DNA of 64,000 nucleotides from Pseudomonas shirazensis (GCF_014268785.2 NZ_JABWRD020000002.1:62001-126000); one strand, 5' to 3'. Shown: positions 38,311-48,997, numbered from the stretch's first letter. The notes: a model not told the origin generated them from the letters alone. Program-made: numbers and translations.

Positions 38311-39089
38311 GCCTTGAGGGCTTTTTTCGGGTAGATGTCGTAGCGGCTCGATTTGCCTTCCAGGCTGTGGCTGGGCTTGGGCCCGTCAATGATCGGCGCC
38401 TTGCGCGGGCGCTTGACCACTACGCGATGGCTGGCCAGTGCCAGCGCGGCAGCCAATAACGCCGGAGCATCGAGGTCGTCGCCCACCAGCGGGCGGAACA
38501 CACGCATCTCTTTTTTCACCAGCGCGGTCTTCTCTCGATGGGGAAACATCGGGTCGAGGTAGATCACCTGGGGTGGCTCCCCTTGCCAGGCGTGCATGGT
38601 GTCGATGGCGTTGCCGACCAGCAAGCGCATGCGCTCGACGATGGGCCCGACCTCATGGTCGTCGCGGGCGCGCTGCAGGCCGTCGGCGAGCAACGCGGCT
38701 ACCAGCGGCTGGCGCTCGATCAGGGTCAGCTGGCAACCGAGGCTGGCGAGCACGAAGGCGTCCTTGCCCAGGCCGGCAGTGGCATCCAGTACCTGCGGGC
38801 GCACGCCCTGGGCCACTCCGACCGCCTTGGCGATCATCTGCCCGCTGCCGCCGCCAAACAGGCGCCGGTGCGCGGCTTGACCTTCGACGAAGTCGACCCG
38901 TACCGGCCCTGGCGCCTGCGCCCCGAGCTGCTGCAGTTGCAGGCCGCCGGCGCCGATCTGCAGCGCCACCGCGGCGCTGTCATCGTTCAGCGGCAATCCC
39001 AGTTGCGCAGCCCACTGCTGCGCCTGGGCCTGGTACTCGGGCGCCAACGCCTCGACTGTGATGCCCGTGCCCTGCTCTTGCTCTACCAT
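38307..39089 (-). CDS. rsmJ: RsmJ, 16S rRNA (guanine1516-N2)-methyltransferase
   Basis: SAM-dependent methyltransferase of the small ribosomal subunit. The 260-residue protein has the SAM motif [18 protein letters not shown] and the catalytic motif [14 protein letters not shown]. The C-terminal KRPRKAPII and [14 protein letters not shown] are characteristic of the YhiQ/RsmJ family. ATG at 39089 has AGGA just upstream; a GTG four codons earlier is possible. Its TAA shares bases with the TetR gene's TAG. Confidence 0.93.
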   Translation of the reverse strand: MVEQEQGTGITVEALAPEYQAQAQQWAAQLGLPLNDDSAAVALQIGAGGLQLQQLGAQAPGPVRVDFVEGQAAHRRLFGGGSGQMIAKAVGVAQGVRPQVLDATAGLGKDAFVLASLGCQLTLIERQPLVAALLADGLQRARDDHEVGPIVERMRLLVGNAIDTMHAWQGEPPQVIYLDPMFPHREKTALVKKEMRVFRPLVGDDLDAPALLAAALALASHRVVVKRPRKAPIIDGPKPSHSLEGKSSRYDIYPKKALKA

Positions 39090-39183
39090 CCGATCCTGCA
39101 CCCGAAAAAATTAATGAAACCCCGGCCACGGCCGATACACGCAGTATCCGCTATTGTGCCAGAGCTGAACCGCCGCGACTGCC

Positions 39184-39804
39184 ATGACAGACACTCTTCC
39201 CATCGGCTTGACCTACCTGTCGCCTGTCGGCAACTACGGTCGGCAGAATACCCAGGCACTCGGTGGCGTCAGCCATCTGTGGCAGGATTTCTTCGCCCGA
39301 GCGATGGCCGACCAAAGTGCTGTCGAAGTGGACCCGGTCAGCCAGGCGTTGCAGCAGCATGACCAAGTCAGTGGTGAGCCCACCGGCGGCGCCCGCGCCC
39401 TGGCATTGATCGACCTACAGCGTAGCTGTCAGGTCAGCGACACCGAGGTCAAGCCACCCGAGCCGCTGTTTCTGCCCAAGGCGGAGCTTGAAGCCGCACT
39501 GCTCGAACCTGCGCCCGAGCCTTTCAGCGCCGCTGAGATGATCGAGCAGCAGCGCGATCTGGACCTCAACAACAGCTGGTTACGCCCGGTCGTCATGCAC
39601 CAGGGCCAGCTGCTGCCAACGCCTGGCGCTGCACCCGCGCCGCGCCCGCTGTACCTGCCGATTGCCGAATTCGACATGGACTTGCTCGACCCGGCGCCGG
39701 AGCCGTTCGATCAGCCGACCCTGACACTGCAGCAGCACGACCTTGAGTTCGACATGCACTGGGCACGCCCGGTGGTGCTGAACAACGTGCGCGTACACGC
39801 CTAA
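39184..39804 (+). CDS. Hypothetical protein with a duplicated 47-residue module
   Basis: I do not recognise a family. The 206-residue soluble protein carries two copies of one module: residues 92-138 (PEPLFLPKAELEAALLEPAP on) and 153-199 (PRPLYLPIAEFDMDLLDPAP on). Both end in a W-x-RPVV strand, after a QQ-DL-L segment. No signal peptide is present; the N-terminus MTDTLPIGLTYLSPVGNYG is distinct. The stop overlaps that of the convergent extensin-like gene (CTAA). Proline and acidic residues suggest an extended binding module. Function unknown. Confidence 0.75.
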   Translation: MTDTLPIGLTYLSPVGNYGRQNTQALGGVSHLWQDFFARAMADQSAVEVDPVSQALQQHDQVSGEPTGGARALALIDLQRSCQVSDTEVKPPEPLFLPKAELEAALLEPAPEPFSAAEMIEQQRDLDLNNSWLRPVVMHQGQLLPTPGAAPAPRPLYLPIAEFDMDLLDPAPEPFDQPTLTLQQHDLEFDMHWARPVVLNNVRVHA

Positions 39805-40490
39805 CGGCAGACCTGCCAGACGCCCATATCAAAGTGGAAGTGATTGTGGTGAGCGGCGTTGTAATCCGGCCCTAGTACCGTACTGAAGCTGGCACATGCA
39901 GCCTTGCGCACCTCGCGCAGAAACTCAGCCTTTTGCCCGCCAACCTGCCAGTCCTGCGCCAGCACGATGCGCTGGCCATCCTTGAGCTGAAAAGCGCTGA
40001 TATCGAGGGCGTTGGCCGTCGCATGCTGGCTCAGGCGCCCTTCCTTGCGGTTGTACACATTGCGACAGGCAAAGCTGCCAAGGTGCTCGACCCTTGTCAC
40101 CGGCTGGCCAAACACGCGCTGCGCGGCCGGCTGCAAGCCATGGGTCTCGAACAAGGCATAGGCCACCGCCAGCGGGCAGGTGGCGAGGAAACTGCTACTC
40201 AGGCGGGCCTGGCCTGCCTCAACCCGCCACACATTGCTCAACGGGCAGCGCGCGCTGGCTGGGCTGTCGGCCTGGGCGCGATAACGCAGGCCGGAGCTTT
40301 GCAGGGCTTGTTCGCACAGGACTGGATCCTGGCGCAGCCGCGACAGCTTGTATGCGGTCAACCAGTTCGGCGGCTGGCGTACGTCGAGCGCTGCCCATGG
40401 GTTCCAGGCGGCAGGCGGGCGCCAGCCCAGGTACCAGGCTTGCGCCGCCGCCAGAGAGAGGATGAACAGCAGCCAACCGAGCCAGCGCAT
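39801..40490 (-). CDS. Extensin-like C-terminal domain protein
   Basis: A 229-residue envelope protein with one N-terminal membrane segment (MRWLGWLLFILSLAAAQAWY). The extensin_C domain has the paired motifs SQHATANALDISAF and HHNHFHFDMG, which resemble the zinc ligands of LAS-type D,D-carboxypeptidases; peptidoglycan binding or cleavage is plausible but unproven. Six cysteines could form disulfides in the periplasm. ATG at 40490 is used instead of the adjacent TTG. It is 6 bases from the next gene on the same strand. Confidence 0.85.
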   Translation of the reverse strand: MRWLGWLLFILSLAAAQAWYLGWRPPAAWNPWAALDVRQPPNWLTAYKLSRLRQDPVLCEQALQSSGLRYRAQADSPASARCPLSNVWRVEAGQARLSSSFLATCPLAVAYALFETHGLQPAAQRVFGQPVTRVEHLGSFACRNVYNRKEGRLSQHATANALDISAFQLKDGQRIVLAQDWQVGGQKAEFLREVRKAACASFSTVLGPDYNAAHHNHFHFDMGVWQVCR

Positions 40491-40496
40491 CAAGAC

Positions 40497-41327
40497 TTAG
40501 CGACGGAACAGATCGTTGAGCTGAGCAAACGGCATGCTCTGCTCGGCGTAGCTGAAGGTGCCCTGCTCGCGGATTTCCAGCGCTGCCCGCTGCAGCGCGC
40601 CAAAGGCCGCGCGGGCCAGTGACGAGCCGACGCTGATGCGGCGCACGCCGAGGTCCTGCAGCTGGTTGACGCTCAATGGCACGCCAGCCAGGCCCATCAG
40701 CACGTTGACCGGCTTGGGTGCCAGCGCCTGCACCACCGCGCGCACTTCGTCGGCGCTGCGCAGGCCTGGTGCGTAGAGCACATCGGCCCCCGCTTCGGCG
40801 TAGGCCTGCAAGCGCAGGATGGTGTCGTCGAGGTCCATCCGCTCATGCAGCAGGTTTTCCGCGCGGGCGCACAGGGTGAAGGTGAACGGCAGGCTACGCG
40901 CGGCCTGGGCGGCGGCACGGATCCGCTCCACGGCCAGGCCCATGTCATAGATGGGGGCATCGCTGCGGGTAGTGGCGTCTTCGATCGAGCCGCCCACCAG
41001 GCCCGCCTCGGCCGCGCGCAGGATCGCCTGGGCGCAGTCTTCAGGCAAGTCGCCAAAGCCGTTTTCCAGGTCGGCGGCGACTGGCAAGGCGGTCGCATCG
41101 ACGATGGCGCGGGCGTTATGCAAGGTATCGTCCAGGCTCAGCGCACCCTCGGCATCGGCGCGGCCGAGGCTGAAGGCAAGGCCGGCACTGGTGCTCGCCA
41201 GCGCTTCGAAGCCCATGCTGGCCAGGAGTTTGGCCGAGCCGGCGTCCCAGGGATTGGCCATGATAAAGGCACCGTCACGCTCATGCAGCGCCTTGAAGGC
41301 CTCAGCTCGCAGGGTTTGTACATCCAT
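40497..41327 (-). CDS. Isocitrate lyase / PEP mutase family protein
   Basis: A 276-residue TIM-barrel enzyme of the PEP mutase/isocitrate lyase superfamily. Family features include FIMANPWDAGSAKLLASMGF, the DLENGFGD metal region and GSIEDAT. The KKCGH motif of true isocitrate and methylisocitrate lyases is not seen, so those reactions are unlikely; a C-C or C-P lyase/hydrolase of unknown substrate fits better. ATG at 41327 has GGAG 9 bases upstream. Neighbours give no pathway clue. Confidence 0.85.
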   Translation of the reverse strand: MDVQTLRAEAFKALHERDGAFIMANPWDAGSAKLLASMGFEALASTSAGLAFSLGRADAEGALSLDDTLHNARAIVDATALPVAADLENGFGDLPEDCAQAILRAAEAGLVGGSIEDATTRSDAPIYDMGLAVERIRAAAQAARSLPFTFTLCARAENLLHERMDLDDTILRLQAYAEAGADVLYAPGLRSADEVRAVVQALAPKPVNVLMGLAGVPLSVNQLQDLGVRRISVGSSLARAAFGALQRAALEIREQGTFSYAEQSMPFAQLNDLFRR

Positions 41328-41357
41328 GATCACAGGCTCCGGCAGATTGACGAGTGG

Positions 41358-42227
41358 TCAGAGTAGACCCAGCTGTTCGACCTCAGGCGCTCGTGGCAAT
41401 TCCGCCAGTGCTGGCAACCCCGGCAGACGCTCGCTCAAGCGCTGGTGAAAATGCTGAGCCAAGGCCGCCGCCTGCTGGTTGTCGGAGGTATGCAGAAACA
41501 CATAAGGGCTCAGGCCGGCTTCGATCCACTCGGCGACCTTGCTCACCCATGGCGTCAGGAACGGCTCGTTGCCAATCACTTCAGGCTGGCCGATGAAGCG
41601 CACCTGTGGGTGCTGGCTGAAAGCAGCCGGACGCGCCGGTACGCGAGGCTTCTTGCTCTGCGCATGCAACACGGCAGGCGCGCGTGAGGCGCAGCTGAAC
41701 AACGCACGCGAGTCCAGGCAAATGCGCTCGACACCCATGCCATGCAGCAGACGATTGAGCGACCGCTCCTCTTCGCCGCGAGCGAAAAAGGCGTCGTTAC
41801 GCACCTCGACTGCAACCGGCACGCCGATCTCTTGCAGAAAGTACGCAAGCTCGGGCAACCGCGAAGGGCCAAACGTGGCCGGCAACTGCAGCCAGTACGG
41901 CGCGACCCGCCCACCCAGCGGCGCCATCAGCCGAGTAAAGGCCAACGCTGCCTCAAGTTGCTCACGCAGATCACCGCCATGGCTGACTTCACGCGGGAAT
42001 TTGGCGGTGAAGCGAAAGCCGGGCGGCATGATCTGCGCCCAGCGTTCTACCGTGGACAGTGCCGGGCTGGCATAAAAGGTGGTATTGCCTTCGACGGCGT
42101 TGAAGACCTGGCTGTACAGCGCGAGGTAATCAGTAACGCGGGCATCGGCGGGGTAGAGATAGTCGCGCCAGGCGCTTTCGCTCCAGGACGGGCAACCAAG
42201 AAAGTACGGTAGGGGCGATCGCTTCAT
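41358..42227 (-). CDS. DUF72 domain protein
   Basis: A 289-residue TIM-barrel-like DUF72 protein. The N-terminus LGCPSWSESAWRDYLYP and the motif FNAVEGNTTFYASP are diagnostic; the conserved glutamate sits in the latter. The biochemical role of DUF72 is not established. ATG at 42227 is followed by MKRSPLPYFLGCPSW. It overlaps nothing and ends 30 bases before the PEP-mutase-like gene. Confidence 0.88.
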   Translation of the reverse strand: MKRSPLPYFLGCPSWSESAWRDYLYPADARVTDYLALYSQVFNAVEGNTTFYASPALSTVERWAQIMPPGFRFTAKFPREVSHGGDLREQLEAALAFTRLMAPLGGRVAPYWLQLPATFGPSRLPELAYFLQEIGVPVAVEVRNDAFFARGEEERSLNRLLHGMGVERICLDSRALFSCASRAPAVLHAQSKKPRVPARPAAFSQHPQVRFIGQPEVIGNEPFLTPWVSKVAEWIEAGLSPYVFLHTSDNQQAAALAQHFHQRLSERLPGLPALAELPRAPEVEQLGLL

Positions 42228-42230
42228 CCA

Positions 42231-42518
42231 TCAAATGTACAGATCAAGCCCCAACACTTCCATATCCCAATCGGTGAATCCTGCAGTCGCCATGTAGCTG
42301 GCCAGAGCGGTTGCAGTGCGCCGGTCGCGGGCGCGGGGGAAGACCATGTCCTGCTGGCGGGCGGGCAAGCCACCCGCGCTGCGGCGAGTGCGGGTTTCCT
42401 GCGCGACCTCGGACTCTTCGATCAGCTCGGCATCTTCGACTGCTTCGTCACGCACCGGTGCCTTGCGCGGTGCGCGCTTGATCGGATAGGACTGCGGTGA
42501 AAAGCCGTCGATACGCAT
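42231..42518 (-). CDS. Conserved hypothetical protein, 95 aa
   Basis: A small basic-then-acidic protein starting MRIDGFSPQSYPIKRAPRKA and ending in TATALASYMATAGFTDWDME. No domain recognised, no signal peptide. The low-complexity middle (charged Glu/Arg-rich) suggests disorder flanked by a helical C-terminus. It ends 3 bases before the DUF72 start codon and may be co-transcribed with it. ATG at 42518 was chosen over upstream in-frame codons in the leader. Confidence 0.75.
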   Translation of the reverse strand: MRIDGFSPQSYPIKRAPRKAPVRDEAVEDAELIEESEVAQETRTRRSAGGLPARQQDMVFPRARDRRTATALASYMATAGFTDWDMEVLGLDLYI

Positions 42519-42649
42519 GAAATGAACACTCAGGATCAATGATGGCAATTTAGCAGCATCAGAGATCCATCGCTAATGCCCTTGTGATAACTGGACCACA
42601 GTTCTCACCAAAGGTTTAGCGCAGAAGCAAGCAGCCGACGAACAGCCGC

Positions 42650-43324
42650 TTAAACCGCCTTGGGCGTGGCCACGTTATCGCGCAGATAAACCGGTTGCGC
42701 CTGGTCGGCGGCGACCGCTTCACCGCGGGCCCAGGCAAATCCGGCCAGGCTCAGCACATCGAGCGCGCTGGGCAGCAGGCTGGTGTCCATGGCGCTGACC
42801 GGTACCGCCAGGCGCTCGTGGTAAGCCCAGCCAGTGCCGGCGCCGAACCAGTCGCCGCTGCTGCCATCCGGCAGCGCTACACGCTCCGGCGGCAGCACCG
42901 CTTCGCGGCCAACCAGGCGCATCTCGCCAGCAGTGGCCTGATAGCAGCCCCAGTAGACTTCATCCATGCGCGCATCGATCGCTGCGGCAACCTGGGCGAT
43001 GCCACGCTCACGCAACACGCCTTGGGCCAGCGCGGCGAGGTTGGAAACCGGCAGCACCGGCCGCTCCAGAGCGAAGGCCAGGCCCTGGACAACGCCAATG
43101 GCAATGCGCACGCCGGTGAAGGCGCCAGGGCCGCGACCGAAGGCGATGGCGTCGACAGCGCTCAGCGCCACGCCCGCGTCGGCCAGCAACTGCTTGATCA
43201 TCGGCAGCAGCTTTTGCGCGTGCAGACGCGGGATGACCTCATAGTGGCTGGTGACCTTGCCGTCATGCAGCAATGCAACGGAACAGGCTTCGGTGGCGGT
43301 ATCCAGGGCCAGCAAGGTGGTCAT
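42650..43324 (-). CDS. tsaB: TsaB, tRNA threonylcarbamoyladenosine biosynthesis protein
   Basis: Essential partner of TsaD in forming t6A37 on ANN-decoding tRNAs. The 224-residue ASKHA-fold protein has LLALDTATEACSVALL at the N-terminus and GRGPGAFTGVRIAIGVVQGL, the interface with TsaD. ATG at 43324 (MTTLLALDT) matches the family start. It lies downstream of adk on the same strand behind a terminator. Its t6A product is the substrate of TcdA in this window. Confidence 0.95.
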   Translation of the reverse strand: MTTLLALDTATEACSVALLHDGKVTSHYEVIPRLHAQKLLPMIKQLLADAGVALSAVDAIAFGRGPGAFTGVRIAIGVVQGLAFALERPVLPVSNLAALAQGVLRERGIAQVAAAIDARMDEVYWGCYQATAGEMRLVGREAVLPPERVALPDGSSGDWFGAGTGWAYHERLAVPVSAMDTSLLPSALDVLSLAGFAWARGEAVAADQAQPVYLRDNVATPKAV

Positions 43325-43368
43325 CGAACGGGTTTCCAGACGCAAGAAAAAGAGCGCCAGTATAAACG

Positions 43369-43394
43369 ACAACGGCCCGCAAGCGGGCCGTTGT
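43369..43394 (-). terminator. Rho-independent terminator after adk
   Basis: A perfect 12-bp stem (ACAACGGCCCGC and GCGGGCCGTTGT) with a 2-base loop, 17 bases after the adk stop; on the minus strand it is followed by CGTTTATA. Expected to end adk transcription before tsaB. Confidence 0.75.
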
Positions 43395-43411
43395 CTTATG
43401 CAAGGTAACGA

Positions 43412-44146
<735 letters not shown>

Positions 44147-44317
44147 TCAAAAGGCTGATCAAGATACACAGCGCCCGGCGACCAGACAAGCGTCCCAAAG
44201 TTGCGATAAACCGCCACTTGCGACCTGCCGTGGCAAGGGTTGCCCTCGGTGCAACCCTGTTCCGCCGTGCACTATCATAGCCCGCCCCCGCCCACCTGAG
44301 CCTCCTTTGGTGGCGCC

Positions 44318-46945
44318 CTAACCGGTGTTGCGCAGGCCGGCGGCAATCCCTGCCACAGTGACCAGCAGCGCCTGCTCCAGCGGGCTGTCCAGAGCGGCTT
44401 CACGGCTGCGTGAGCGCGCCAGCAGCTCGGCCTGAAGGCGATGCAGCGGGTCCAGATAGGTGTTGCGCAGGCTAATGAACTCGAGGGTCTCAGGGCTGTG
44501 TGCGAGTAGCACCGGCTGCCCGGTCAGGCCCAATACCACCTGGCATGACTGCGACAATAGGTCGCGCAGGTGCGCACCCAATGGCAGCAGCTCGGGTTGC
44601 ACTAGACGTTGGTCGTAGGCCTCGGCAATTTGCGCGTCGGCCTTGGCCAGGACCATCTCGAGCATGTCGATACGGGTGCGGAAGAACGGCCACTGCTCGC
44701 GCATCTGCGCCAATAGCTCACCCTGGCCGCGCGCCAAGGCGTTGTTCAGGGCGCTTTCCCAACCGAGCCAGGCCGGCAGCATCAGCCGTGTCTGCGTCCA
44801 ACCGAAGATCCATGGGATTGCCCGTAGACTTTCGATACCGCCCGCGCGGCGCTTGGCCGGGCGACTGCCCAGCGGCAGACGGCCCAGCTCCTGCTCGGGA
44901 GTCGACTGGCGAAAGTACTCGACGAAGTCAGGGTTCTCGCGCACCACCCCGCGGTAGGCCTTGACGCCATCGGCGGCGAGTTGGTCCATCACCTCGCGCC
45001 AGGCCGGCTCAGGCGGCGGTGGCGGCAGCAGGGTGGCTTCGAGCACGGCGGCCAGGTACAGGTTGAGGTTCTGCTCGGCGATGCCCGGCAAGCCGAACTT
45101 GAAGCGGATCATCTCGCCCTGCTCAGTGGTACGGAAGCGCCCGGCGACCGAGCCGGGTGGCTGCGACAGGATCGCCGCATGGGCCGGGCCACCGCCGCGG
45201 CCGACGGTGCCGCCTCGGCCGTGGAACAGCAGCAGTTCGACCTGATGCTCGCGGCAGATCTGCACCAGGGTTTCCTGGGCGCGATACTGCGCCCAGGCCG
45301 CGGCCGTGGTGCCTGCGTCCTTGGCCGAGTCGGAGTAACCGATCATCACTTCCTGAGGGCCGCGCAGGCCGCTGCGGTAACCCGGCAGGCCGAGCAGGCG
45401 CTGCATGACCGGCCCGGCGTTGTCCAGGTCGGCCAGGGTCTCGAACAACGGCACCACGCGCATTGGCCGGGTCAGGCCGGCTTCCTTGAGCAGCAGTTGC
45501 ACGGCCAGCACATCAGACGCCGCGCCGGCCATGGAAATGACGTAAGAGCCAAGTGACGCAGCCGGCGCGGCGGCCACCTCGCGGCAGGTATCGAGGACCT
45601 CGGCGGTCTCGGCCTGGGGCTTGAAATGGGCCGGGAGCAACGGCCGGCGATTTTTCAGTTCAGCCTGGAGGAATTCGATGCGCTGCTCTTCATCCCAGTC
45701 GGCATAACGGCCAAGGCCGAGGTAGTCGGTGATCTCGCTCATCGCATCGCGATGGCGAGCGGCGTCCTGGCGCACGTCCAGGCGCACCAGGAACAAGCCA
45801 AAGGTGACGGCGCGGCGCAGGCAGTCGAGCAGCGGGCCATCGGCAATCACACCCATGCCGCACTCGTGCAGCGAGCGGTAGCACAGCTCGAGCGGGTCGA
45901 GCAGTTGGCGGTTGTCGCTGAGCACCTGGGCACCAGGTGGTTGGTTGCTGGTCAGTGCGGCCTGGGCCCAGCTGCGAGTCGCACGCAGGCGCTCGCGTAG
46001 CTGCTTGAGAACACTGCGATAGGGTTCAGCGCCCTCGCCTGCCTGTTCGAGCAGTTCAGCACTGGCCTGCTGCATCGACAGTTCAGCGGCCAGGCTGTCG
46101 ATATCACGCAGGAACAGGTCCGCTGCCATCCAGCGCGCCAGCAGCAGCACCTCGCGGGTCACGGCGGCGGTGACGTTGGGGTTGCCATCACGATCACCGC
46201 CCATCCACGAGGCGAAACGGACCGGCGCCGACTCCAGCGGCAGGCGCAGTCCGGTTGCCTCAAACAGCGCCTTGTCGACTTTGCGCAGATGGCTGGGCAC
46301 GGCCTGCCACAGTGAATGTTCGATGACTGCGAAGCCCCATTTGGCTTCGTCCACCGGGGTCGGCCGGGTGCGGCGGATTTCCTCGGTGTGCCAGGCCTCG
46401 GCGATCAATCGGCGCAGCTTGTCGCGCACCTGCTCGCGCTCGGCGGGGGTCAGGTCGCGGTGATCCTGCACGGCCAATTGCGCGGCGATGGCGTCGTATT
46501 TCTGGATCAGGGTGCGCCGCGCGACCTCGGTTGGGTGCGCGGTCAGCACCAGTTGGATATCGAGCTTGGCCAATTGCCGGGCGAGGGCATCGTCGCTGTG
46601 CCCTTCCTGCTTCAGGCGGGCCAGCAGCTCGGGCAAAACCCGGCTCTCGAACGGCTCGGGCTGGTCGGCAGCGCGGCGGTGGATGAGCTGATACTGCTCG
46701 GCGATGTTGGCCAGGTTGAGAAACTGGTTGAATGCCCGCGCCACCGGCAACAGCTCGTCATCGGCGAGGTCGTCGAGGGTCGAGCTGAGCTGCTCGGCCG
46801 CGCCGCGGCGGTCAGCCTTGGCGCTGTGGCGGATGGCTTCGATCTTCTGCAAAAACGCATCGCCATGCTGCTGGCGAATGGTTTCACCCAGCAGTTCCCC
46901 CAACAGATGGACATCCTCACGCAAGCGTACATCGATATCGGTCAT
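44318..46945 (-). CDS. ppc: Ppc, phosphoenolpyruvate carboxylase
   Basis: Anaplerotic enzyme that carboxylates PEP to oxaloacetate. The 875-residue protein has the catalytic histidine motif [26 protein letters not shown], the essential [15 protein letters not shown] loop and the C-terminal RNTG, all expected. The start [20 protein letters not shown] fits the family; in-frame codons upstream have no similarity. It is divergent from the small gene at 47123. Confidence 0.96.
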   Translation of the reverse strand: MTDIDVRLREDVHLLGELLGETIRQQHGDAFLQKIEAIRHSAKADRRGAAEQLSSTLDDLADDELLPVARAFNQFLNLANIAEQYQLIHRRAADQPEPFESRVLPELLARLKQEGHSDDALARQLAKLDIQLVLTAHPTEVARRTLIQKYDAIAAQLAVQDHRDLTPAEREQVRDKLRRLIAEAWHTEEIRRTRPTPVDEAKWGFAVIEHSLWQAVPSHLRKVDKALFEATGLRLPLESAPVRFASWMGGDRDGNPNVTAAVTREVLLLARWMAADLFLRDIDSLAAELSMQQASAELLEQAGEGAEPYRSVLKQLRERLRATRSWAQAALTSNQPPGAQVLSDNRQLLDPLELCYRSLHECGMGVIADGPLLDCLRRAVTFGLFLVRLDVRQDAARHRDAMSEITDYLGLGRYADWDEEQRIEFLQAELKNRRPLLPAHFKPQAETAEVLDTCREVAAAPAASLGSYVISMAGAASDVLAVQLLLKEAGLTRPMRVVPLFETLADLDNAGPVMQRLLGLPGYRSGLRGPQEVMIGYSDSAKDAGTTAAAWAQYRAQETLVQICREHQVELLLFHGRGGTVGRGGGPAHAAILSQPPGSVAGRFRTTEQGEMIRFKFGLPGIAEQNLNLYLAAVLEATLLPPPPPEPAWREVMDQLAADGVKAYRGVVRENPDFVEYFRQSTPEQELGRLPLGSRPAKRRAGGIESLRAIPWIFGWTQTRLMLPAWLGWESALNNALARGQGELLAQMREQWPFFRTRIDMLEMVLAKADAQIAEAYDQRLVQPELLPLGAHLRDLLSQSCQVVLGLTGQPVLLAHSPETLEFISLRNTYLDPLHRLQAELLARSRSREAALDSPLEQALLVTVAGIAAGLRNTG

Positions 46946-47122
46946 CAGGCCTTTCTCCAGCGCGGCTCTTCCGCGCATCCATTCAGGAACCAGCAGCCCC
47001 AAGAGTGCCCACAGCCGCGCGCTCAAGGCAAGCCTGGCACAGCCAAAGCAACTAAAGTTGAGCAGTGTCACTCCCAATCAGTGCATGGCATCACGCCCTA
47101 TCCAAGCTGCACAGAGGTCAAC

Positions 47123-47467
47123 ATGAAAATCCGCGAACTCGCCCAACACTGGGAACAGAACGCCGCAGGCAGCCTGAGCCCAACCAGCCACATCCTGCAT
47201 CTGGACCTGGAATCGGAGGCGCGCCTGGCCGCGCTGATCGATATGTTCCCCAAACGCACCGCCGAAGAACTGCTCGGCGAACTGGTCGCCTCGGCCCTTG
47301 AAGAGCTTGAAGCGAGCTTTCCCTATGTGCAGGGCCGGCAGGTCATTGCCACCGATGAGCAAGGCGACCCCATGTATGAAGACGTAGGCTCTACGCCGCG
47401 CTTTCTGGCCCTGTCGCGGCAGCATCTGCAGACGCTCGCAAGCACCGATCAAGACCCTGCCAAATAA
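47123..47467 (+). CDS. Conserved small protein, 114 aa (sometimes labelled pilin assembly protein)
   Basis: A 114-residue acidic, helical protein starting MKIRELAQHWEQNAAGSLSP. The stretch RLAALIDMFPKRTAEELLGE may form a ribbon-helix-helix-like or CopG-like fold, but this is a guess. Some databases call relatives pilin assembly or type 1 pili tip components, which the sequence itself does not support. No signal peptide. The gene is conserved beside ppc in pseudomonads. Function unknown. Confidence 0.75.
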   Translation: MKIRELAQHWEQNAAGSLSPTSHILHLDLESEARLAALIDMFPKRTAEELLGELVASALEELEASFPYVQGRQVIATDEQGDPMYEDVGSTPRFLALSRQHLQTLASTDQDPAK

Positions 47468-47603
47468 CGCGCTGACGACCGCGGGGGGGCCCGTGCGCCC
47501 CGCCGCAGTTACCCTGCCCTACCCCTTCGCGAGCTGAAAGTTCCGCAGTTTCTCGCTGACCGTTCAGTCAGAAAATACTTGTAACGGCTTGCTATTTTTT
47601 TCG

Positions 47604-47631
47604 GAACTATTCGAAAAACACTCCAGTCCGA
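47604..47631 (+). promoter_or_regulatory. AlgU (sigma-22, RpoE-type) promoter candidate
   Basis: GAACTA at 47604-47609 and TCCGA at 47627-47631 are spaced by 17 bases, close to the AlgU consensus (GAACTT, 16-17, TCTGA-like). The start of transcription would be about 110 bases upstream of the DUF4398 ATG. In P. aeruginosa lptF and its upstream gene are AlgU-dependent, so this fits known biology. The remaining 282-base gap holds no gene I can support. Confidence 0.6.
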
Positions 47632-47749
47632 GCCAATAGCCATCACGCTAAAACCCTGCACACAGTGGTAGTGCACAGTTCAGCTGAAGCGCGCACTGTC
47701 AGGGAACGAGCGATGGACTGCCACGGACATTGTCATCAGGAGTGATCCA

Positions 47750-48163
47750 ATGGAGCTGACCAACATGAAGAGCCGCACTATGCCAACATCCTTCACCCGC
47801 ATGCATGGCCTGAAACTGGCCGCGCTGGCCCTGGGCAGCACGTTTGTCCTCGCTGGTTGCGCCGGCAAGCCGCCAACCGAGCAGTACGCCGTGACCCAAT
47901 CTGCGGTCAACGCGGCGGTGAGCTCCGGCGGTACCGAGTTCGCTGCAGTGGAAATGAAAGCGGCGCAGGACAAGTTCAAGAAAGCTGAAATTGCCATGCA
48001 CGACAAAAAGTACGAAGAAGCCAAGGTGCTCGCCGAGCAGGCTGAGTGGGACGCCCGCGTAGCAGAGCGCAAGGCACAGGCTGCCAAAGCGCAAAAAGCC
48101 GTGCAGGACTCCCGCCAAGGCGTCCAGGAACTGCGTGAGGAAGGCCTGCGCAGCGCTGAATAA
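47750..48163 (+). CDS. DUF4398 lipoprotein upstream of lptF
   Basis: A 137-residue lipoprotein. A lengthy basic N-region is followed by LKLAALALGSTFVLAGC, with lipidated cysteine at residue 37. The mature part is a DUF4398 helical domain with Ala/Lys/Glu-rich repeats (KAAQDKFKKAEIAMHDKKYE) likely to be coiled coil. The ATG at 47750 is chosen because AGGAG lies 6 bases upstream; a later ATG at 47765 is possible. The homologous P. aeruginosa gene is PA3691, in the lptF operon. Confidence 0.88.
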   Translation: MELTNMKSRTMPTSFTRMHGLKLAALALGSTFVLAGCAGKPPTEQYAVTQSAVNAAVSSGGTEFAAVEMKAAQDKFKKAEIAMHDKKYEEAKVLAEQAEWDARVAERKAQAAKAQKAVQDSRQGVQELREEGLRSAE

Positions 48164-48211
48164 GCCTGCCCGCCTCCCCCAGCCTTCGTTACTGATTAAA
48201 GGAAGAACACT

Positions 48212-48997
48212 ATGCGCAACTACGTCATGATCCCCGCCCTGCTGGCCCTGAGTGTTGGCCTTGCTGCTTGCTCGCATGATCCAAACGCCAACCTCGAGTC
48301 TGCTCGCACCAGCTTCTCGGCGCTGCAGAGCGATCCACAGTCGACCAAACTGGCCGCCCTTGAGACCAAGGACGCGCAGGATTGGCTGAACAAGGCCGAC
48401 AAGGCCTACATGGATCGCGAAGACACCAAGAAAGTCGACCAGCTGGCCTACCTGACCAGCCAGCGCGTTGAAGTCGCCAAGCAGACCATCGCCCTGCGCG
48501 CTGCTGAAGGCGAGCTGAAAAACGCTTCGGCGCAACGTGCCCAGGCTCGCCTGGATGCCCGTGACGCCCAGATCAAGAAGCTGCAGGACAGCCTCAACGC
48601 CAAACAGACCGACCGTGGCACCCTGGTGACCTTCGGCGACGTGCTGTTTGACTTCAACAAGGCTGAACTGAAGAGCAGCGCCCTGCCGAACGTGACCAAG
48701 CTGGCGCAGTTCCTGGCTGAAAACCCAGAGCGTAAAGTGATTGTCGAGGGCTACACCGACAGCGTCGGTTCGGCCAGCTACAACCAGAGCCTGTCCGAGC
48801 GTCGTGCTGGCGCTGTGCGCATGGCCCTGGTACGTGCCGGTGTAGATCCAGCGCGTATCGTCTCGCAGGGCTATGGCAAGGAATACCCGGTTGCTGACAA
48901 CACCAGCAACTCCGGCCGTGCCCAGAACCGTCGTGTGGAAGTAACCATTTCCAACGACAACCAGCCGGTTGCGCCGCGTACTGCTGCCAACCAGTAA
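48212..48997 (+). CDS. lptF: LptF, OmpA-family outer-membrane lipoprotein
   Basis: A 261-residue outer-membrane lipoprotein (lipotoxin F in P. aeruginosa). The signal ends in GLAAC with lipidation at C20. A DUF4398-like helical region (about 25-130) precedes the OmpA peptidoglycan-binding domain (about 138-250): VTFGDVLFDFNKAEL, VEGYTDSVGSASYNQSLSER and GRAQNRRVEVTI are its hallmarks. The P. aeruginosa relative is AlgU-controlled and aids survival under oxidative and osmotic stress. It is co-transcribed with the gene upstream (48-base gap) and has a strong terminator. Confidence 0.9.
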   Translation: MRNYVMIPALLALSVGLAACSHDPNANLESARTSFSALQSDPQSTKLAALETKDAQDWLNKADKAYMDREDTKKVDQLAYLTSQRVEVAKQTIALRAAEGELKNASAQRAQARLDARDAQIKKLQDSLNAKQTDRGTLVTFGDVLFDFNKAELKSSALPNVTKLAQFLAENPERKVIVEGYTDSVGSASYNQSLSERRAGAVRMALVRAGVDPARIVSQGYGKEYPVADNTSNSGRAQNRRVEVTISNDNQPVAPRTAANQ

